Assembly: GCA_963778375.1 (NCBI GenBank)
Contig: CAVZTX010000014.1
Coordinates: 9,954 to 73,953 of the forward strand
Direction: 5' to 3'
From: CAVZTX01 sp963778375
Lineage (GTDB): Bacteria; Chloroflexota; Ktedonobacteria; Ktedonobacterales; Ktedonobacteraceae
Length of the DNA: 64,000 nucleotides
The position numbers were made by a program, and so were the translations under genes. The notes below the pieces were generated by a model that saw only the letters and a program-made list of their open reading frames with translations, did not search any database and had not been told where the DNA came from. How positions within the stretch are numbered: the stretch's first letter is position 1; each line of letters begins with the position of its first letter. Positions 18,701 to 26,719 of this stretch are shown here, one piece after another.

Positions 18701-19022
18701 GAAAGAGAAGTTGAAGGCAATCGAAGATGAGCTGATCCAGTCAAAGGCGAAGACGCGCCAGGATACGCTTAATCATCCTGTCAAACTGAATGGCAAATTG
18801 GCTGGTCTAGCTGGAGTGGTTGCCAACGCACAGGCTGCGCCAACGAAGCAAGCATATGCTGTCTTCGAAGACCTGAGCCAGCGCATTGATGCCCAGTTAA
18901 AACAATTGCAAGAAGTATTGGACACCGATGTTGCGACCTTCAATAGCCTGCTGCGGGAGAACGAGGTTCCGGGGGTTATTCCTTTGGCTACGTTCACGGT
19001 AAAAGACCCGAAAAGTGAGTAG
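15720..19022 (+). CDS. Large BNR/sortilin-like (VPS10-type) beta-propeller protein
   Basis: 1100 residues. The first ~730 form BNR/Asp-box repeats of the sortilin/GH74-like propeller type (STGGGVWKTTDGG, GVYRSTDGGKTW, GVFRTTDGGKNW, GLFKSTDGGDTW, GLVHISRDGGTSW), usually called glycosyl hydrolase or sialidase-like although catalysis is unproven. The opening WRCIGPYRGGRVVAVAGDP is typical of the family. After a linker comes a beta-rich region and a helical C-terminus (LEEQLALHLKIRDKLSETHDAINTL). No signal peptide is visible, which is odd for such proteins. About ten residues at 734-743 are encoded by an in-frame repeat insertion. Confidence 0.8.
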   Translation: MTNDNDSVKSHASNGTSPQTIDPSLLSSLEWRCIGPYRGGRVVAVAGDPVHSQVFYFGSTGGGVWKTTDGGILWENVSDGYFKRASVGAIAVSQSDPNVIYVGMGESTIRSNVSHGDGVYRSTDGGKTWAHLGLADTRNIAKVRIHPSNPNLVYVAALGHAHGPNAERGVFRTTDGGKNWERILFRSEKTGAIDLSMDPHNPRTLYAAFWEAQRKPYTLVSGGEECGLFKSTDGGDTWKEITRNPGLPQGMLGKIGVAVSPAQTDRVWAIIDAEDGAIFCSDDGGEHWERRCEDRNIRARPWYYMHIIPDPQDPETIWALNVQAWKSIDGGRTFSEVQIPHGDHHDMWIDPLNPQRMIEGNDGGACVSFVGSASWSSIYNQPTAEFYHVITDNQFPYRVYGAQQDNSTICIPSRSHVAGIVNAEAYEVGGGESGYIAVRPDDPNIVYAGNYQGFLTRYDHRTYHEHIINVWPEPATGWGAKDQKYRFKWTSPTLLSPHNPNVLYTAGNYVFRSTDEGNSWEVISPDLTRNDITKQEASGGPPTKDNTGAEYYCTIFTFAESPITPGLFWAGSDDGLVHISRDGGTSWQNVTPEDLPEWALISIIEPSPHDPAVAYMAATRYQWDDFLPYLYKTDDYGATWTKIVTGIAENDFTRVIREDPVRRGLLYAGTETGIHVSFDDGDHWQSLSLNLPAVPIHDIVVKDSDLVVATHGRSFWILDDTTPLREANEEVQLSRAGASPTPTDEEAQKPPAFLFKPRTTTRFMVNYGYSRAALSGNFFRDSDNTQIVSRREERPGNITLERPLNAGQNPPDGVIVYYTLASKPEGEVKLTFLDEQGNEIKSFASKTERKPSADPTDEEEEQEKKEPYAPKEAGLNRFIWNMRYPDPRKVDGYVASEGVLSGPPVAPGTYRVQLTVGDSTLVETFEVRQDPRVSSTREDLEEQLALHLKIRDKLSETHDAINTLRNVRHQIDDWLKRTQEQSISEELTRVGKSAKEKLKAIEDELIQSKAKTRQDTLNHPVKLNGKLAGLAGVVANAQAAPTKQAYAVFEDLSQRIDAQLKQLQEVLDTDVATFNSLLRENEVPGVIPLATFTVKDPKSE
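17922..17949. repeat. REP-like repeat inserted in frame in the BNR gene
   Basis: AGGGCGGGGGCCAGCC followed by CCACCCCTACAG has the palindromic GGGC...GCC...CCCCTAC form shared with repeats at 27919, 35119, 52655 and 54408. It encodes SRAGASPTPT in the linker between the propeller and the C-terminal region, where an insertion is harmless. Confidence 0.55.
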
Positions 19023-19251
19023 CTTTTGCCCTGCAAGATGAGGGAAGCATTGGAACAGGCAGCCAGTGACGAAAGGGGACATGTCATGAGGACCATGAGC
19101 CTCACCTTCACGGGATTCTTCTGGTATGCAGTGATGCATCTGCAACTGGTGGACTCGCGTGTCGGGCAGACGTGCCCCAGCACCTGCTCAAACGTGCCTT
19201 TCTGTTCCTCCTTGTCTATCTGCTTGCTAGAAAAAGGAAGGAGAAAACAGC

Positions 19252-20046
19252 ATGCGTGATTCCAGTGAAGTTTGGACTGGCAAAGCCAGTAGCTATGATC
19301 GGGTACGCCCGACGCCTCCACCGGCTTTGCTCGATCTGCTGACACAGTTGATTGACCTGCCGCGACCCGCCCTGGTGGTGGATGTGGGTAGCGGGACTGG
19401 ACTGTCCACTGCGATCTGGGGGGAGCGAGCCGAGCGGGTGATTGGGATCGACCCCAATGCCGATATGCGGAAAGAGGCCGTCCGCAAAGTCGAGGACCAT
19501 CCCTACGCAGCACAGATCGAGTATCGAGAGGGGCTTGCTCATCAGACGGGCCTGCCGGATGGATGCGCGGATATTGTCACGGCTGCCCAATCGTTCCACT
19601 GGATGGAGCCGTCGTCGACTCTGGCCGAGATCGCTCGGATTTTGCGACCTGGAGGACTCTTTGCGGCATATGACTATGATTCGCCACCAGCAATCCATTG
19701 GGAGCTTGATCGGCTCGCTCAGGAGGGGAATTTGCGCTTCGTAGAGCTTGTCCGAGAGCATGGGCTGGCTCAGAGCCTCAAGATCTGGCCGAAGAACAAA
19801 TCTCTCGATCCTATGCGTGAGAGCGCTCACTTCCGCTTCACCCGCGAGGTGTATCTTCATTCTATTGAGCAGGGAGACGCGGCACGGTTTCTTGCGATGA
19901 TACAGAGCAGTGCGTTCAGCCACCAGTTCCAGTTCACCGAACAAGAGATGGGTTTGGATCGCCTCAGACAGGCTGCGCTCCAACACATCGGGTCCGAACC
20001 CATTCCCTGGTATTGGAGTTACCGGGTCCGCATCGGGATCAAGTGA
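19252..20046 (+). CDS. Class I SAM-dependent methyltransferase
   Basis: 264 residues of the Rossmann-type methyltransferase fold. S-adenosylmethionine motif I is VVDVGSGTGLST, motif II VIGIDPNADM, and the post-II strands include LPDGCADIVTAAQSFHWME and RILRPGGLFAAYDYD, as in UbiE/BioC-like small-molecule methyltransferases. The substrate is unknown. The ATG follows GGAAGGAGAAAACAGC. It stands alone: the BNR gene ends 229 bases upstream (no gene seen between them) and a strong terminator follows. Confidence 0.85.
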   Translation: MRDSSEVWTGKASSYDRVRPTPPPALLDLLTQLIDLPRPALVVDVGSGTGLSTAIWGERAERVIGIDPNADMRKEAVRKVEDHPYAAQIEYREGLAHQTGLPDGCADIVTAAQSFHWMEPSSTLAEIARILRPGGLFAAYDYDSPPAIHWELDRLAQEGNLRFVELVREHGLAQSLKIWPKNKSLDPMRESAHFRFTREVYLHSIEQGDAARFLAMIQSSAFSHQFQFTEQEMGLDRLRQAALQHIGSEPIPWYWSYRVRIGIK

Positions 20047-20065
20047 GTGCGGAGAGGTGAAAAAG

Positions 20066-20100
20066 AAAGCCCATCGTGCTTTACCTGCATGATGGGCTTT
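20066..20100. terminator. Rho-independent terminator after the methyltransferase gene
   Basis: AAAGCCCATC at 20066-20075 and GATGGGCTTT at 20091-20100 form a perfect 10-base stem with A residues before and TTTT-rich DNA after. It lies 20 bases past the methyltransferase stop and can also serve the convergent fad operon that ends at 20195. Confidence 0.85.
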
Positions 20101-20194
20101 TCTCTCTTCTTTCCTTGAGTTTCTCTCTTTGCACGAAGTCGTGGGGCAAAAGAGATCGCGAGCAATTTATTTACAACATTCCATGCATCAAGGC

Positions 20195-22579
20195 TTAATT
20201 TCGAAGTGGTTTTCCAGTCATTAAGATGGCTTGCATGCGCTCCTGGGTTTTTTCCATACTGGCAAGGGTGAGGAAGGCCTCTCGTTCCAGGTCGAGCACG
20301 TGCTGTTCTGTGACGGGTGTGATGGGTGAACATTCACCGCCGGTAAGGACATACGCCAGGTGGCGGCCGATGACGGCATCGTGTTCGCTCACCCTGCCAG
20401 TAATTAACAAGTTTTCAACTTGCTGTTCGAGGACCATGCGAGCGCCGGGACCAGGGAGTAGTAACTGTGGCGCTTGCGGCGGTTGCCATGTGCCTGCCTC
20501 GCGTAGCCCCGCCAGCTTCAGCGCATCAGCTTTGGCATCGCGCAAGAGCAGGTCGCGGTTCACAGTAACGGCATCGCTCTTACGTAGGAAACGTAACTCC
20601 TGCGCCTCGGCAGCGCTGGTAGAGACGGTTGCGACAGCGATGATTTCGAAGGCGCGCCGCGATGGAGTGAACGGTCCACCCGTCTTTTTCGCCTTCTGAT
20701 CTTCAAAGCTGGCTCCATGACGTAACAGCAGTTCCTTGCAGCCACCGCTTGCCGGTATCAGTCCGACTCCTACCTCAACCAGGCCAATATAGGACTCGGC
20801 GTGCGCACGCGCATGGTTGGTGTGCATAATGATTTCACAGCCGCCCCCAAGTGCTCGACCGGAGGGTGCAGCTACCACCGGAATAGGGCTATATTTGAGC
20901 AATTGGTGAGCTTGCTGGAGGCCATTGATTGCTCCTTCCAGCATTTTCCACTCGCCTTGCCTGGCTCCCATCAGCACGAGCAGCACGTTGGCACCGGCTG
21001 AGAAATCCGCTGCCTCGTTGCCAATGACCAAGGCTCGAAATTGGTTCTGGCCTTCCTCAACCGCGTAACGCAGCATGTCAATGATGCCTTCGTCGATGGT
21101 GTTCATCTTGGTATGGAACTCAATACAGGCTACGCCATCACCAAGATCAATCAGGGAAGCCGACCCATTATCACGCAATACGCGATTGTTTGATGCAGCC
21201 GCAGCTAACGAGATAGCGCCCTTTGGAGTGGGAACCGCTTTGTATGTATCTGTATGGAAATCAAAGTATTGACGCTGTCCAGTTGTGCCCGTATAGAATG
21301 TTCCTTGGGTCTGCACTCGGCGTAGCAGGCCAGGTACATCCCTACCTTGTAACACCTTTTTCAGAATTGTGGGAGCTTGTAAGAGCGCATCCCAGACCTC
21401 GAAGCTGCCGAGGTCGAAGTTGAAACCCCAGCGCATGGCTTCATCAACGGCAACAATGCTATCGGCGATTTCGGGTGCGCGATTGGCGGCATAGATCAAG
21501 GAATCAGCAGTTGTCTCTCGTGCCAACTGGCCTGCGCGGTCATCTGCATCAAGGATGGTGAGCATGCGCCGGACGGGGTCGCTGATATTGCGGGCCTCGC
21601 CAATCGAGGGGAAACGCACCTTTTGTTGCGGCTCGTACTCCAACGTTTTCAGGTTCAGTTCCAGGATGGTTGATTCACCACCAGGATTCTTGACACGTTT
21701 ATAAAAGCCCTGGCCGCTTTTCTCGCCGAGCCAGCCGCGGCGAATCATCTCGCGTATGACCTCCGGCAGACGGAAGGTTTCGCGCTGCTCGTCATTGGGA
21801 GCATTCTCGTAGAGATTATCGGCAACATGCGCCAGTGTATCTAATCCTGAGAGATCGGCGGTACGGAAAACGGCAGACTTGGGGCGGCCCATATTCGGCC
21901 CGAGGATCGTATCTACCTCGCTGACGGTATAACCCTCGTTCAGCACACGCTGAAGTGTTGACAAGAAGCCATAGACACCAATACGGTTGGCAATGAAGTT
22001 TGGAGTATCCTTACACAACACAACACCCTTGCCAAGGACTTCCGTTGAAAACTGCTGCATGAACTCCATCAGTTCAGGCGCTGTATCAACATCTGGAACA
22101 AGTTCTAGCAGGCGCATATAGCGCACAGGATTGAAGAAGTGGGTGATTAAGAAATTGCGCCGAAACTCTGCGCTGCGACCTTCGGTGAGCATATGGGCAG
22201 GCAAGCCGGAGGTGTTGGAGCTGATAATGGTACCCGGTGTTAAAACTTCCTCTACCTTTGTATAGAGATCGTGTTTTATGTCAAGTTTCTCTACCACGGC
22301 CTCGATAATCCAGTCAACATCGGTAAGTTCTTCCAGGTCGTCTTCGATATTGCCAATGGTGACCAATTTTGCCGACCTCTGGCTATAGAACGCGGCGGGT
22401 CTAGCCTTGAGCGCACGCTCCAATCCCATACGCGCAATTTTATTGCGATCTTTTTCGGCATTCTGCGGTACGATATCGAGCAGCAGGCTGGGGATGCCAA
22501 CATTGGCGAGGTGGGCCGCAATAGCTGCGCCCATTACACCAGCACCCAGCACCGCTGCTTTGCGAATCTGATATGGCAT
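20195..22579 (-). CDS. fadN: 3-hydroxyacyl-CoA dehydrogenase / enoyl-CoA hydratase (FadN-like)
   Basis: 794-residue bifunctional beta-oxidation enzyme. The N-terminal half is the NAD-binding dehydrogenase: AAVLGAGVMGAAIAAHLANVG, the SSNTSGLPAHML loop and LLITHFFNPVRYMRLLELV with the catalytic His; a second C-terminal dehydrogenase domain follows (LGEKSGQGFYKR). The last third is a crotonase fold (HTKMNTIDEGIIDML, SGRALGGGCEI, GLVEVGVGLIPASGGCKEL). Domain order and length match FadN of Bacillus rather than FadB of enterobacteria. The thiolase gene lies 2 bases upstream, giving a fadA-fadN translational unit as in fadNAE operons. Confidence 0.9.
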   Translation of the reverse strand: MPYQIRKAAVLGAGVMGAAIAAHLANVGIPSLLLDIVPQNAEKDRNKIARMGLERALKARPAAFYSQRSAKLVTIGNIEDDLEELTDVDWIIEAVVEKLDIKHDLYTKVEEVLTPGTIISSNTSGLPAHMLTEGRSAEFRRNFLITHFFNPVRYMRLLELVPDVDTAPELMEFMQQFSTEVLGKGVVLCKDTPNFIANRIGVYGFLSTLQRVLNEGYTVSEVDTILGPNMGRPKSAVFRTADLSGLDTLAHVADNLYENAPNDEQRETFRLPEVIREMIRRGWLGEKSGQGFYKRVKNPGGESTILELNLKTLEYEPQQKVRFPSIGEARNISDPVRRMLTILDADDRAGQLARETTADSLIYAANRAPEIADSIVAVDEAMRWGFNFDLGSFEVWDALLQAPTILKKVLQGRDVPGLLRRVQTQGTFYTGTTGQRQYFDFHTDTYKAVPTPKGAISLAAAASNNRVLRDNGSASLIDLGDGVACIEFHTKMNTIDEGIIDMLRYAVEEGQNQFRALVIGNEAADFSAGANVLLVLMGARQGEWKMLEGAINGLQQAHQLLKYSPIPVVAAPSGRALGGGCEIIMHTNHARAHAESYIGLVEVGVGLIPASGGCKELLLRHGASFEDQKAKKTGGPFTPSRRAFEIIAVATVSTSAAEAQELRFLRKSDAVTVNRDLLLRDAKADALKLAGLREAGTWQPPQAPQLLLPGPGARMVLEQQVENLLITGRVSEHDAVIGRHLAYVLTGGECSPITPVTEQHVLDLEREAFLTLASMEKTQERMQAILMTGKPLRN

Positions 22580-22581
22580 GG

Positions 22582-23779
22582 CTAGGCTATCCTCTCAATG
22601 ATGGTCGCCAGGCCCTGACCGCCGCCGATGCAGAGCGTGGCGATGCCGAGGGTCTTGTCGGCGGTCTGCAAATCGTTGATGAGCGTGGCGATGATACGCG
22701 CACCACTGCATCCCAGAGGGTGGCCAAGAGCAATCGCACCACCGTGTGGATTGAGCTTCTCTTGATCAATGCCCATGACTTTTACCACCGAAAGGGTTTG
22801 AGCGGCGAATGCTTCGTTGATCTCGATGATGTCGATGTCGCTCAGTTGGAGATTAGCACGCTGCAAAGCCTTCTTCATGGCAGGCACGGGGCCTATACCC
22901 ATGATGTCGGGTCGCACACCGGCTACGGCCATTGAGATTACGCGTGCGAGAGGTTGGATGCCAAGGTCACGCGCCTTTTCAGCGGACATGAGCACAGCGG
23001 CGGCGGCACCGTCATTCAAGTGGACTGGAATTGCCTGCCGTGACCGTGCCACCCTTGATAAAGGCGGGTTCGAGAGTTGCAAGCTTCTCCAAAGAGGTAT
23101 CACGACGGGGACCTTCGTCGATTTCCATCAATGTACCATTGGGCAGCGGTACGGGGACGATCTCCCGTTTGAAAATGCCGCTATCGGTTGCGGCAATTGC
23201 ACGCCAGTGACTGCGTAGTGCAAAGGCATCCTGTGCTTCACGGCTGATGTTATGCTCACGAGCAAGGTTCTCGGCGGTTATGCCCATTGGAATGTAGCTT
23301 GAATACCCATATTCTAATTCAGATGGGGGAAAAGGCGAGCTAGTTTTTTCACCATCGCGAGATTGAATGAGGCGCGGATTGAAGCTTGGATTAAAGCCGC
23401 CCATCGGCACACGCGACATACTTTCGATGCCGCCCGCCACAAAGACATCGCCCATGCCGAGCATGATATTCTGCGCTGCCATGTTGACGGCCTGCAAGCT
23501 TGATGCACAGAAGCGATTGACGGTGACGCCACCCGCGGTCTCCGGCAATCCGGCAAGCGCCCCAACCAGACGAGCCAGGTTCATGCCCTGCTCACCTTCG
23601 GGGAAGGCGCAACCAAGAATGACATCTTCAATAAGCGAACGATCAAGCTGTGGTACGCGCTCAACGGCGGCTTTTACGGCGATTGCGGCAAGATCATCAG
23701 CGCGTACATCCTTGAGCACGCCCTTGTTCGCACGTCCAATCGGGGTACGTACGGCACTGACAATAACTGCTTCTGGCAT
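22582..23779 (-). pseudogene. fadA: Acetyl-CoA acyltransferase (thiolase, FadA-like), frameshifted
   Basis: Catalyses the last step of beta-oxidation. The first frame (23779 to about 23025) has the start EAVIVSAVRTPIGRANKG, the nucleophile in VNRFCASSLQAVN and GGIESMSRVPMGG, and stops two codons after GTVTAGNSSPL. The next frame continues at LNDGAAAAVLMSAEKA with INEAFAAQ, the GHPLGCSGARI cysteine/histidine region and CIGGGQGLA. One surplus base near 23025-23030 explains the break, since every later motif is intact. The operon around it is otherwise complete, so an assembly error or a recent mutation is likely. The start follows AAGGAGAACTAACAT. Confidence 0.85.
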
Positions 23780-23782
23780 ATG

Positions 23783-24349
23783 TTAGTTCTCCTTGTTGGT
23801 AACCTCTTTGTTCTTGTACAGCACCTCTGCTGCACGTTTCAGTCTAGATAAAGAATCTTCTACACCTCTGTGGAGCGCACTCGCACCGAAGTGTTCAAGT
23901 AACCAGCCTCTCCATCCAGGGAGGAAGGTGAAGTCTCAGCCATATTGCACGCGGCAGGATGCTGCATCTATGGAAGTACAAGTAATGGTGTTATGCGCTA
24001 CAATTCCCAACGGAAGAAATGTGTCAAATTGAATCTTGGAATGCGAGCCTGCAACGGCGCTCTCGCGCCTACTCTGCGAGTCAGCAGGCTCGATAGGCAG
24101 TATCCGGTGTTTGACGGGGTTGATTTTTTTGATGACGAAACGAACTTGCCAACGCTTGCCAAATTCGCTACTTGTGCCATAGATAGTCTGGCCCTCAACC
24201 GCTGGTCCTTCTGGCACAATACGTTCGACGCGGAGATCCCACCATTCTCCGTACCTGAAAGGTTGTGCGAGCAGTTCCCATACGTCTTCAACAGGGGCGG
24301 CCACGATTGCCGCAGGACAAACCCTTACAGGCATAATTATCACCTCCAT
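23783..24349 (-). pseudogene. SRPBCC-family protein interrupted by an in-frame TGA
   Basis: A START/Bet v1-like (SRPBCC) ligand-binding protein inside the fad operon. The N-terminus VCPAAIVAAPVEDVWELLAQPFRYGEWWD is typical. The open frame stops at TGA (23936-23938), yet translation on the same frame gives DFTFLPGWRGWLLEHF and a final helix LSRLKRAAEVLYKN, ending at a TAA that overlaps the ribosome site of the thiolase. The stop therefore lies inside the fold. A second oddity is a palindromic insertion at 24044-24092 encoding about 17 extra residues after HRILP. With both events the copy is probably non-functional unless TGA is read through. Confidence 0.65.
24044..24092. repeat. Double-hairpin palindromic insertion in the SRPBCC gene
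   Basis: CGAGCCTGC at 24044-24052 pairs with GCAGGCTCG at 24084-24092, and inside it GGCGC at 24056-24060 pairs with GCGCC at 24065-24069. The element keeps the host frame open (residues from ADSQSRRESAVAGS) and interrupts an otherwise family-like strand. Confidence 0.5.
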
Positions 24350-24379
24350 TGCCCTTAATGAGAAGGTGAGCGTATCAGG

Positions 24380-24760
24380 TCAGGCCAACACATCTCGAAT
24401 GATGCCATGCACACGGCCAGTAAGCACCTCTTTGTCTTTTTGATTGCGACATACCAACGACGCGACCAATTTTGTGTGACCTTCCGCCTTCTCAAGATGA
24501 GTTATGGTTACCTCACAGCGAATTGTATCACCTGTAAACACCGGTCGCACAAATTCAAAGACCATTTCGCGGGCGAGTAAGTTGAGATCGCCGCCAATCT
24601 TTGTTGGGAGCGTGGCAGTCAAGAGGCCTTGAACAAGCAGACGACCTTGTTCATCGGGTTTGACGTGATGGATGCCGAGGTCGCCGGAAAGTTGACCAAA
24701 GAGTCGAACGTCCTCTTCGGTAAAGGTGCGCTCCCATGAGCTAACGTCGCCAACTTGCAT
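24380..24760 (-). CDS. MaoC-like / hot-dog acyl-CoA dehydratase
   Basis: 126-residue hot-dog-fold protein. MQVGDVSSWERTFTEEDVRLFGQLSGD is the characteristic N-terminus of MaoC/(R)-specific enoyl-CoA hydratases, but the usual Asp-X4-His active pair (D...NPLH) is replaced by GDLGIHHVKP, which still offers D and H. VQGLLTATLPTKIGG corresponds to the buried central helix, and FVRPVFTGDTIRCEVTI is conserved. It probably hydrates or hydrolyses an acyl-CoA intermediate. It lies within the fad operon, 50 bases after fadE. Confidence 0.75.
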   Translation of the reverse strand: MQVGDVSSWERTFTEEDVRLFGQLSGDLGIHHVKPDEQGRLLVQGLLTATLPTKIGGDLNLLAREMVFEFVRPVFTGDTIRCEVTITHLEKAEGHTKLVASLVCRNQKDKEVLTGRVHGIIRDVLA

Positions 24761-24810
24761 TATTTCACCTCAGATTTCATAGGTCCCTACGGATGGTTTC
24801 GTTCGCAAAA

Positions 24811-26601
24811 TTATCCTTCTAGGGGATAGCCTTTTTTCTGGACGACGATTGCGGCTATTTCGCGTTGGAGGGCGACGCCGTTGAGCAGGTAGTCGCCGAC
24901 GTAGGTGCGGACACGTGTCAGATCCTTTTCTACCTGGCCTTCGTCCATGTTCGTCATAATCATGGAATCGAGGTTGGCGCGGATGCGTGAGAAGGCGAGC
25001 CAGGTTGCAAGCTGGGCCAGCTTGACGTGGATGCTGCTATTCTCGTCGCCCCGGCGTACGGCCTGGGTTGCGCGAGCAAGCGCACTGTCTACACCATACA
25101 GGTCGATCAGCACGTTCGCCAGGTATTCGATGAACTCCTGCTCTTGCTCAAGTGCCTGCATGTATTTCATGGCAATCTTCATGGCAGTATAGATAGTTGC
25201 ATCCTTGGCACGCTCAAGGGCATTCACGGCCTCGCGTAGCTTAGCGGGAATGGCCTCACCGGCAAAGTCACCCGCAATACCTGATTTAACACGAGCTTCG
25301 ATTTCGGGATAGCGAGCCATGAGGTCGAGCTTGCCGGACAAGACGCGGCGGAACATGGTGCCAGAGGCGACCAGACGGTTAATCTCATTTGTACCTTCGT
25401 AGATGCGCTGGATACGGGCATCACGGTAGGCTTTCTCGATGGGATACTCCTGCATGAAACCATAGCCACCGAAGATCTGCACACCTTCATCGGCTGCGAA
25501 CGCCATCACCTCGCTGCCATGCACCTTGGCAAGCGAATCTTCCACTGCATATTCTTCAATAGCCTTGAAGGCAGCTTCCGTGTTATCACCAGCGCTGCGA
25601 CGAGCCTGTTCGATGTTGGCAGCGGTGCGGAAGACTTCGCTCTCGGCTGCATAGGTTTCGGCTGCCATACGTGCCAGCTTCTTCTTAATCATGCCGAACT
25701 CGTACAGGAACTTACCGAAAGCTTTGCGCTCAGTGGTATAGGTGGCTGCCAGGTCCAGACAACTACGTGCACCGCCCACAGCACCCGCGCCCAGCTTTAA
25801 ACGCCCGATGTTGAGAATGTTGAAGGCAATCTTGTAGCCCTTGTGGATTTCTCCCAGTAGATTCTCTACCGGAACCCTGGCATCCTCAAAGTAGACCTGC
25901 CGCGTTGAAGAGCCCTTGATGCCCATCTTGCGCTCTTCTGCCCCGGTTGAGATCCCCGGCCATGCAGTTTCGGCGATGAAGGCAGAGGGTCTCTCGTTAC
26001 CGATATGCGCAAAGACGATCATCAGGTCGGCAAAGCCAGCATTTGAAATCCACTGCTTCGTGCCATTGAGGATGTAGTACTTGCCGTCTTCTGAAAGTTT
26101 TGCGTGTGTGCTCAGGCCCATTGCATCGGAGCCAACACCTGGTTCGGTTAAGGCGTAGGCAGCGATCCATTCGCCTGAAGCCAGCTTTGGAAGATATTTT
26201 TGCTTTTGCTCTTCATTGCCATAAAAGACAATGGGCAGTGTGCCAATGGTGGTATGCGCACCGAAGGCGGTACTGAACGAGCCTTCACGCAACTGGGAAC
26301 CCACAATGGCGCTCGTTAATAAACCGAGTTCCGCGCCACCATATGCTTCCGGCACATCGATCATCAATAGTCCTTGTTCGCCTGCCTGCTTTAGAAGGCC
26401 TGGCATGACACCGGATTCCTGGTGGTCAATAGCCTCGACCTTTGGCAACACTTCACGCTGCAAAAAGGTGGCAGCGGATTCTTCAATCCAGCGCTGTTCT
26501 TCGTCACGCTGCTCCAGCGTGAAAATTTTCTCAGCGCTTTCACTTACCGGCGTCGTCAGGAACGCTGTACCGGCTTCTGTTGGTTTGATGGTTGTTGACA
26601 T
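24811..26601 (-). CDS. fadE: Acyl-CoA dehydrogenase (FadE-like)
   Basis: 596-residue FAD enzyme for the first oxidation step of beta-oxidation. Conserved blocks: AAYALTEPGVGSDAMG and LNGTKQWISNAGFADLMIVFA (flavin contacts), LGEIHKGYKIAFNILNIGRLKLGAG, EGVQIFGGYGFMQEYPIEKAYRDARIQRIYEGTNEINR with the catalytic Glu. A ~170-residue helical C-terminal extension beyond the ~400-residue core is as in Bacillus FadE/mammalian VLCAD. Order fadE, MaoC, SRPBCC, fadA, fadN on one strand supports a single fatty-acid degradation operon. The ATG follows CAAGGAGAAAGC. Confidence 0.92.
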   Translation of the reverse strand: MSTTIKPTEAGTAFLTTPVSESAEKIFTLEQRDEEQRWIEESAATFLQREVLPKVEAIDHQESGVMPGLLKQAGEQGLLMIDVPEAYGGAELGLLTSAIVGSQLREGSFSTAFGAHTTIGTLPIVFYGNEEQKQKYLPKLASGEWIAAYALTEPGVGSDAMGLSTHAKLSEDGKYYILNGTKQWISNAGFADLMIVFAHIGNERPSAFIAETAWPGISTGAEERKMGIKGSSTRQVYFEDARVPVENLLGEIHKGYKIAFNILNIGRLKLGAGAVGGARSCLDLAATYTTERKAFGKFLYEFGMIKKKLARMAAETYAAESEVFRTAANIEQARRSAGDNTEAAFKAIEEYAVEDSLAKVHGSEVMAFAADEGVQIFGGYGFMQEYPIEKAYRDARIQRIYEGTNEINRLVASGTMFRRVLSGKLDLMARYPEIEARVKSGIAGDFAGEAIPAKLREAVNALERAKDATIYTAMKIAMKYMQALEQEQEFIEYLANVLIDLYGVDSALARATQAVRRGDENSSIHVKLAQLATWLAFSRIRANLDSMIMTNMDEGQVEKDLTRVRTYVGDYLLNGVALQREIAAIVVQKKGYPLEG

Positions 26602-26623
26602 GCTTTCTCCTTGTTATAGGCTG

Positions 26624-26716
26624 TGTCATCCTTCGTATCACTCAGGATCTCCAGCAGGACAGCCGCAGATCCTTCCCTATCGCTCAGGATGACAAGGATA
26701 CGCTCTGGATGACAGC
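26624..26716. repeat. GATCCTTC...CAGGATGACA-type repeats between fadD and fadE
   Basis: Three partial units (CATCCTTCGTATCACTCAGGATC, GATCCTTCCCTATCGCTCAGGATGACA, CTCTGGATGACA) lie in the 118-base spacer. Similar units occur at 35110-35160, 35233-35262 and 35463-35512. They can fold into a hairpin and may tune expression of the downstream fad genes. Confidence 0.5.
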
Positions 26717-26719
26717 TTC

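Noticed and set aside
23900..23940. Selenocysteine insertion at the SRPBCC TGA
   Set aside because: A short stem is possible after the TGA, but the loop does not look like a bacterial SECIS and a second lesion is present; plain nonsense is simpler.
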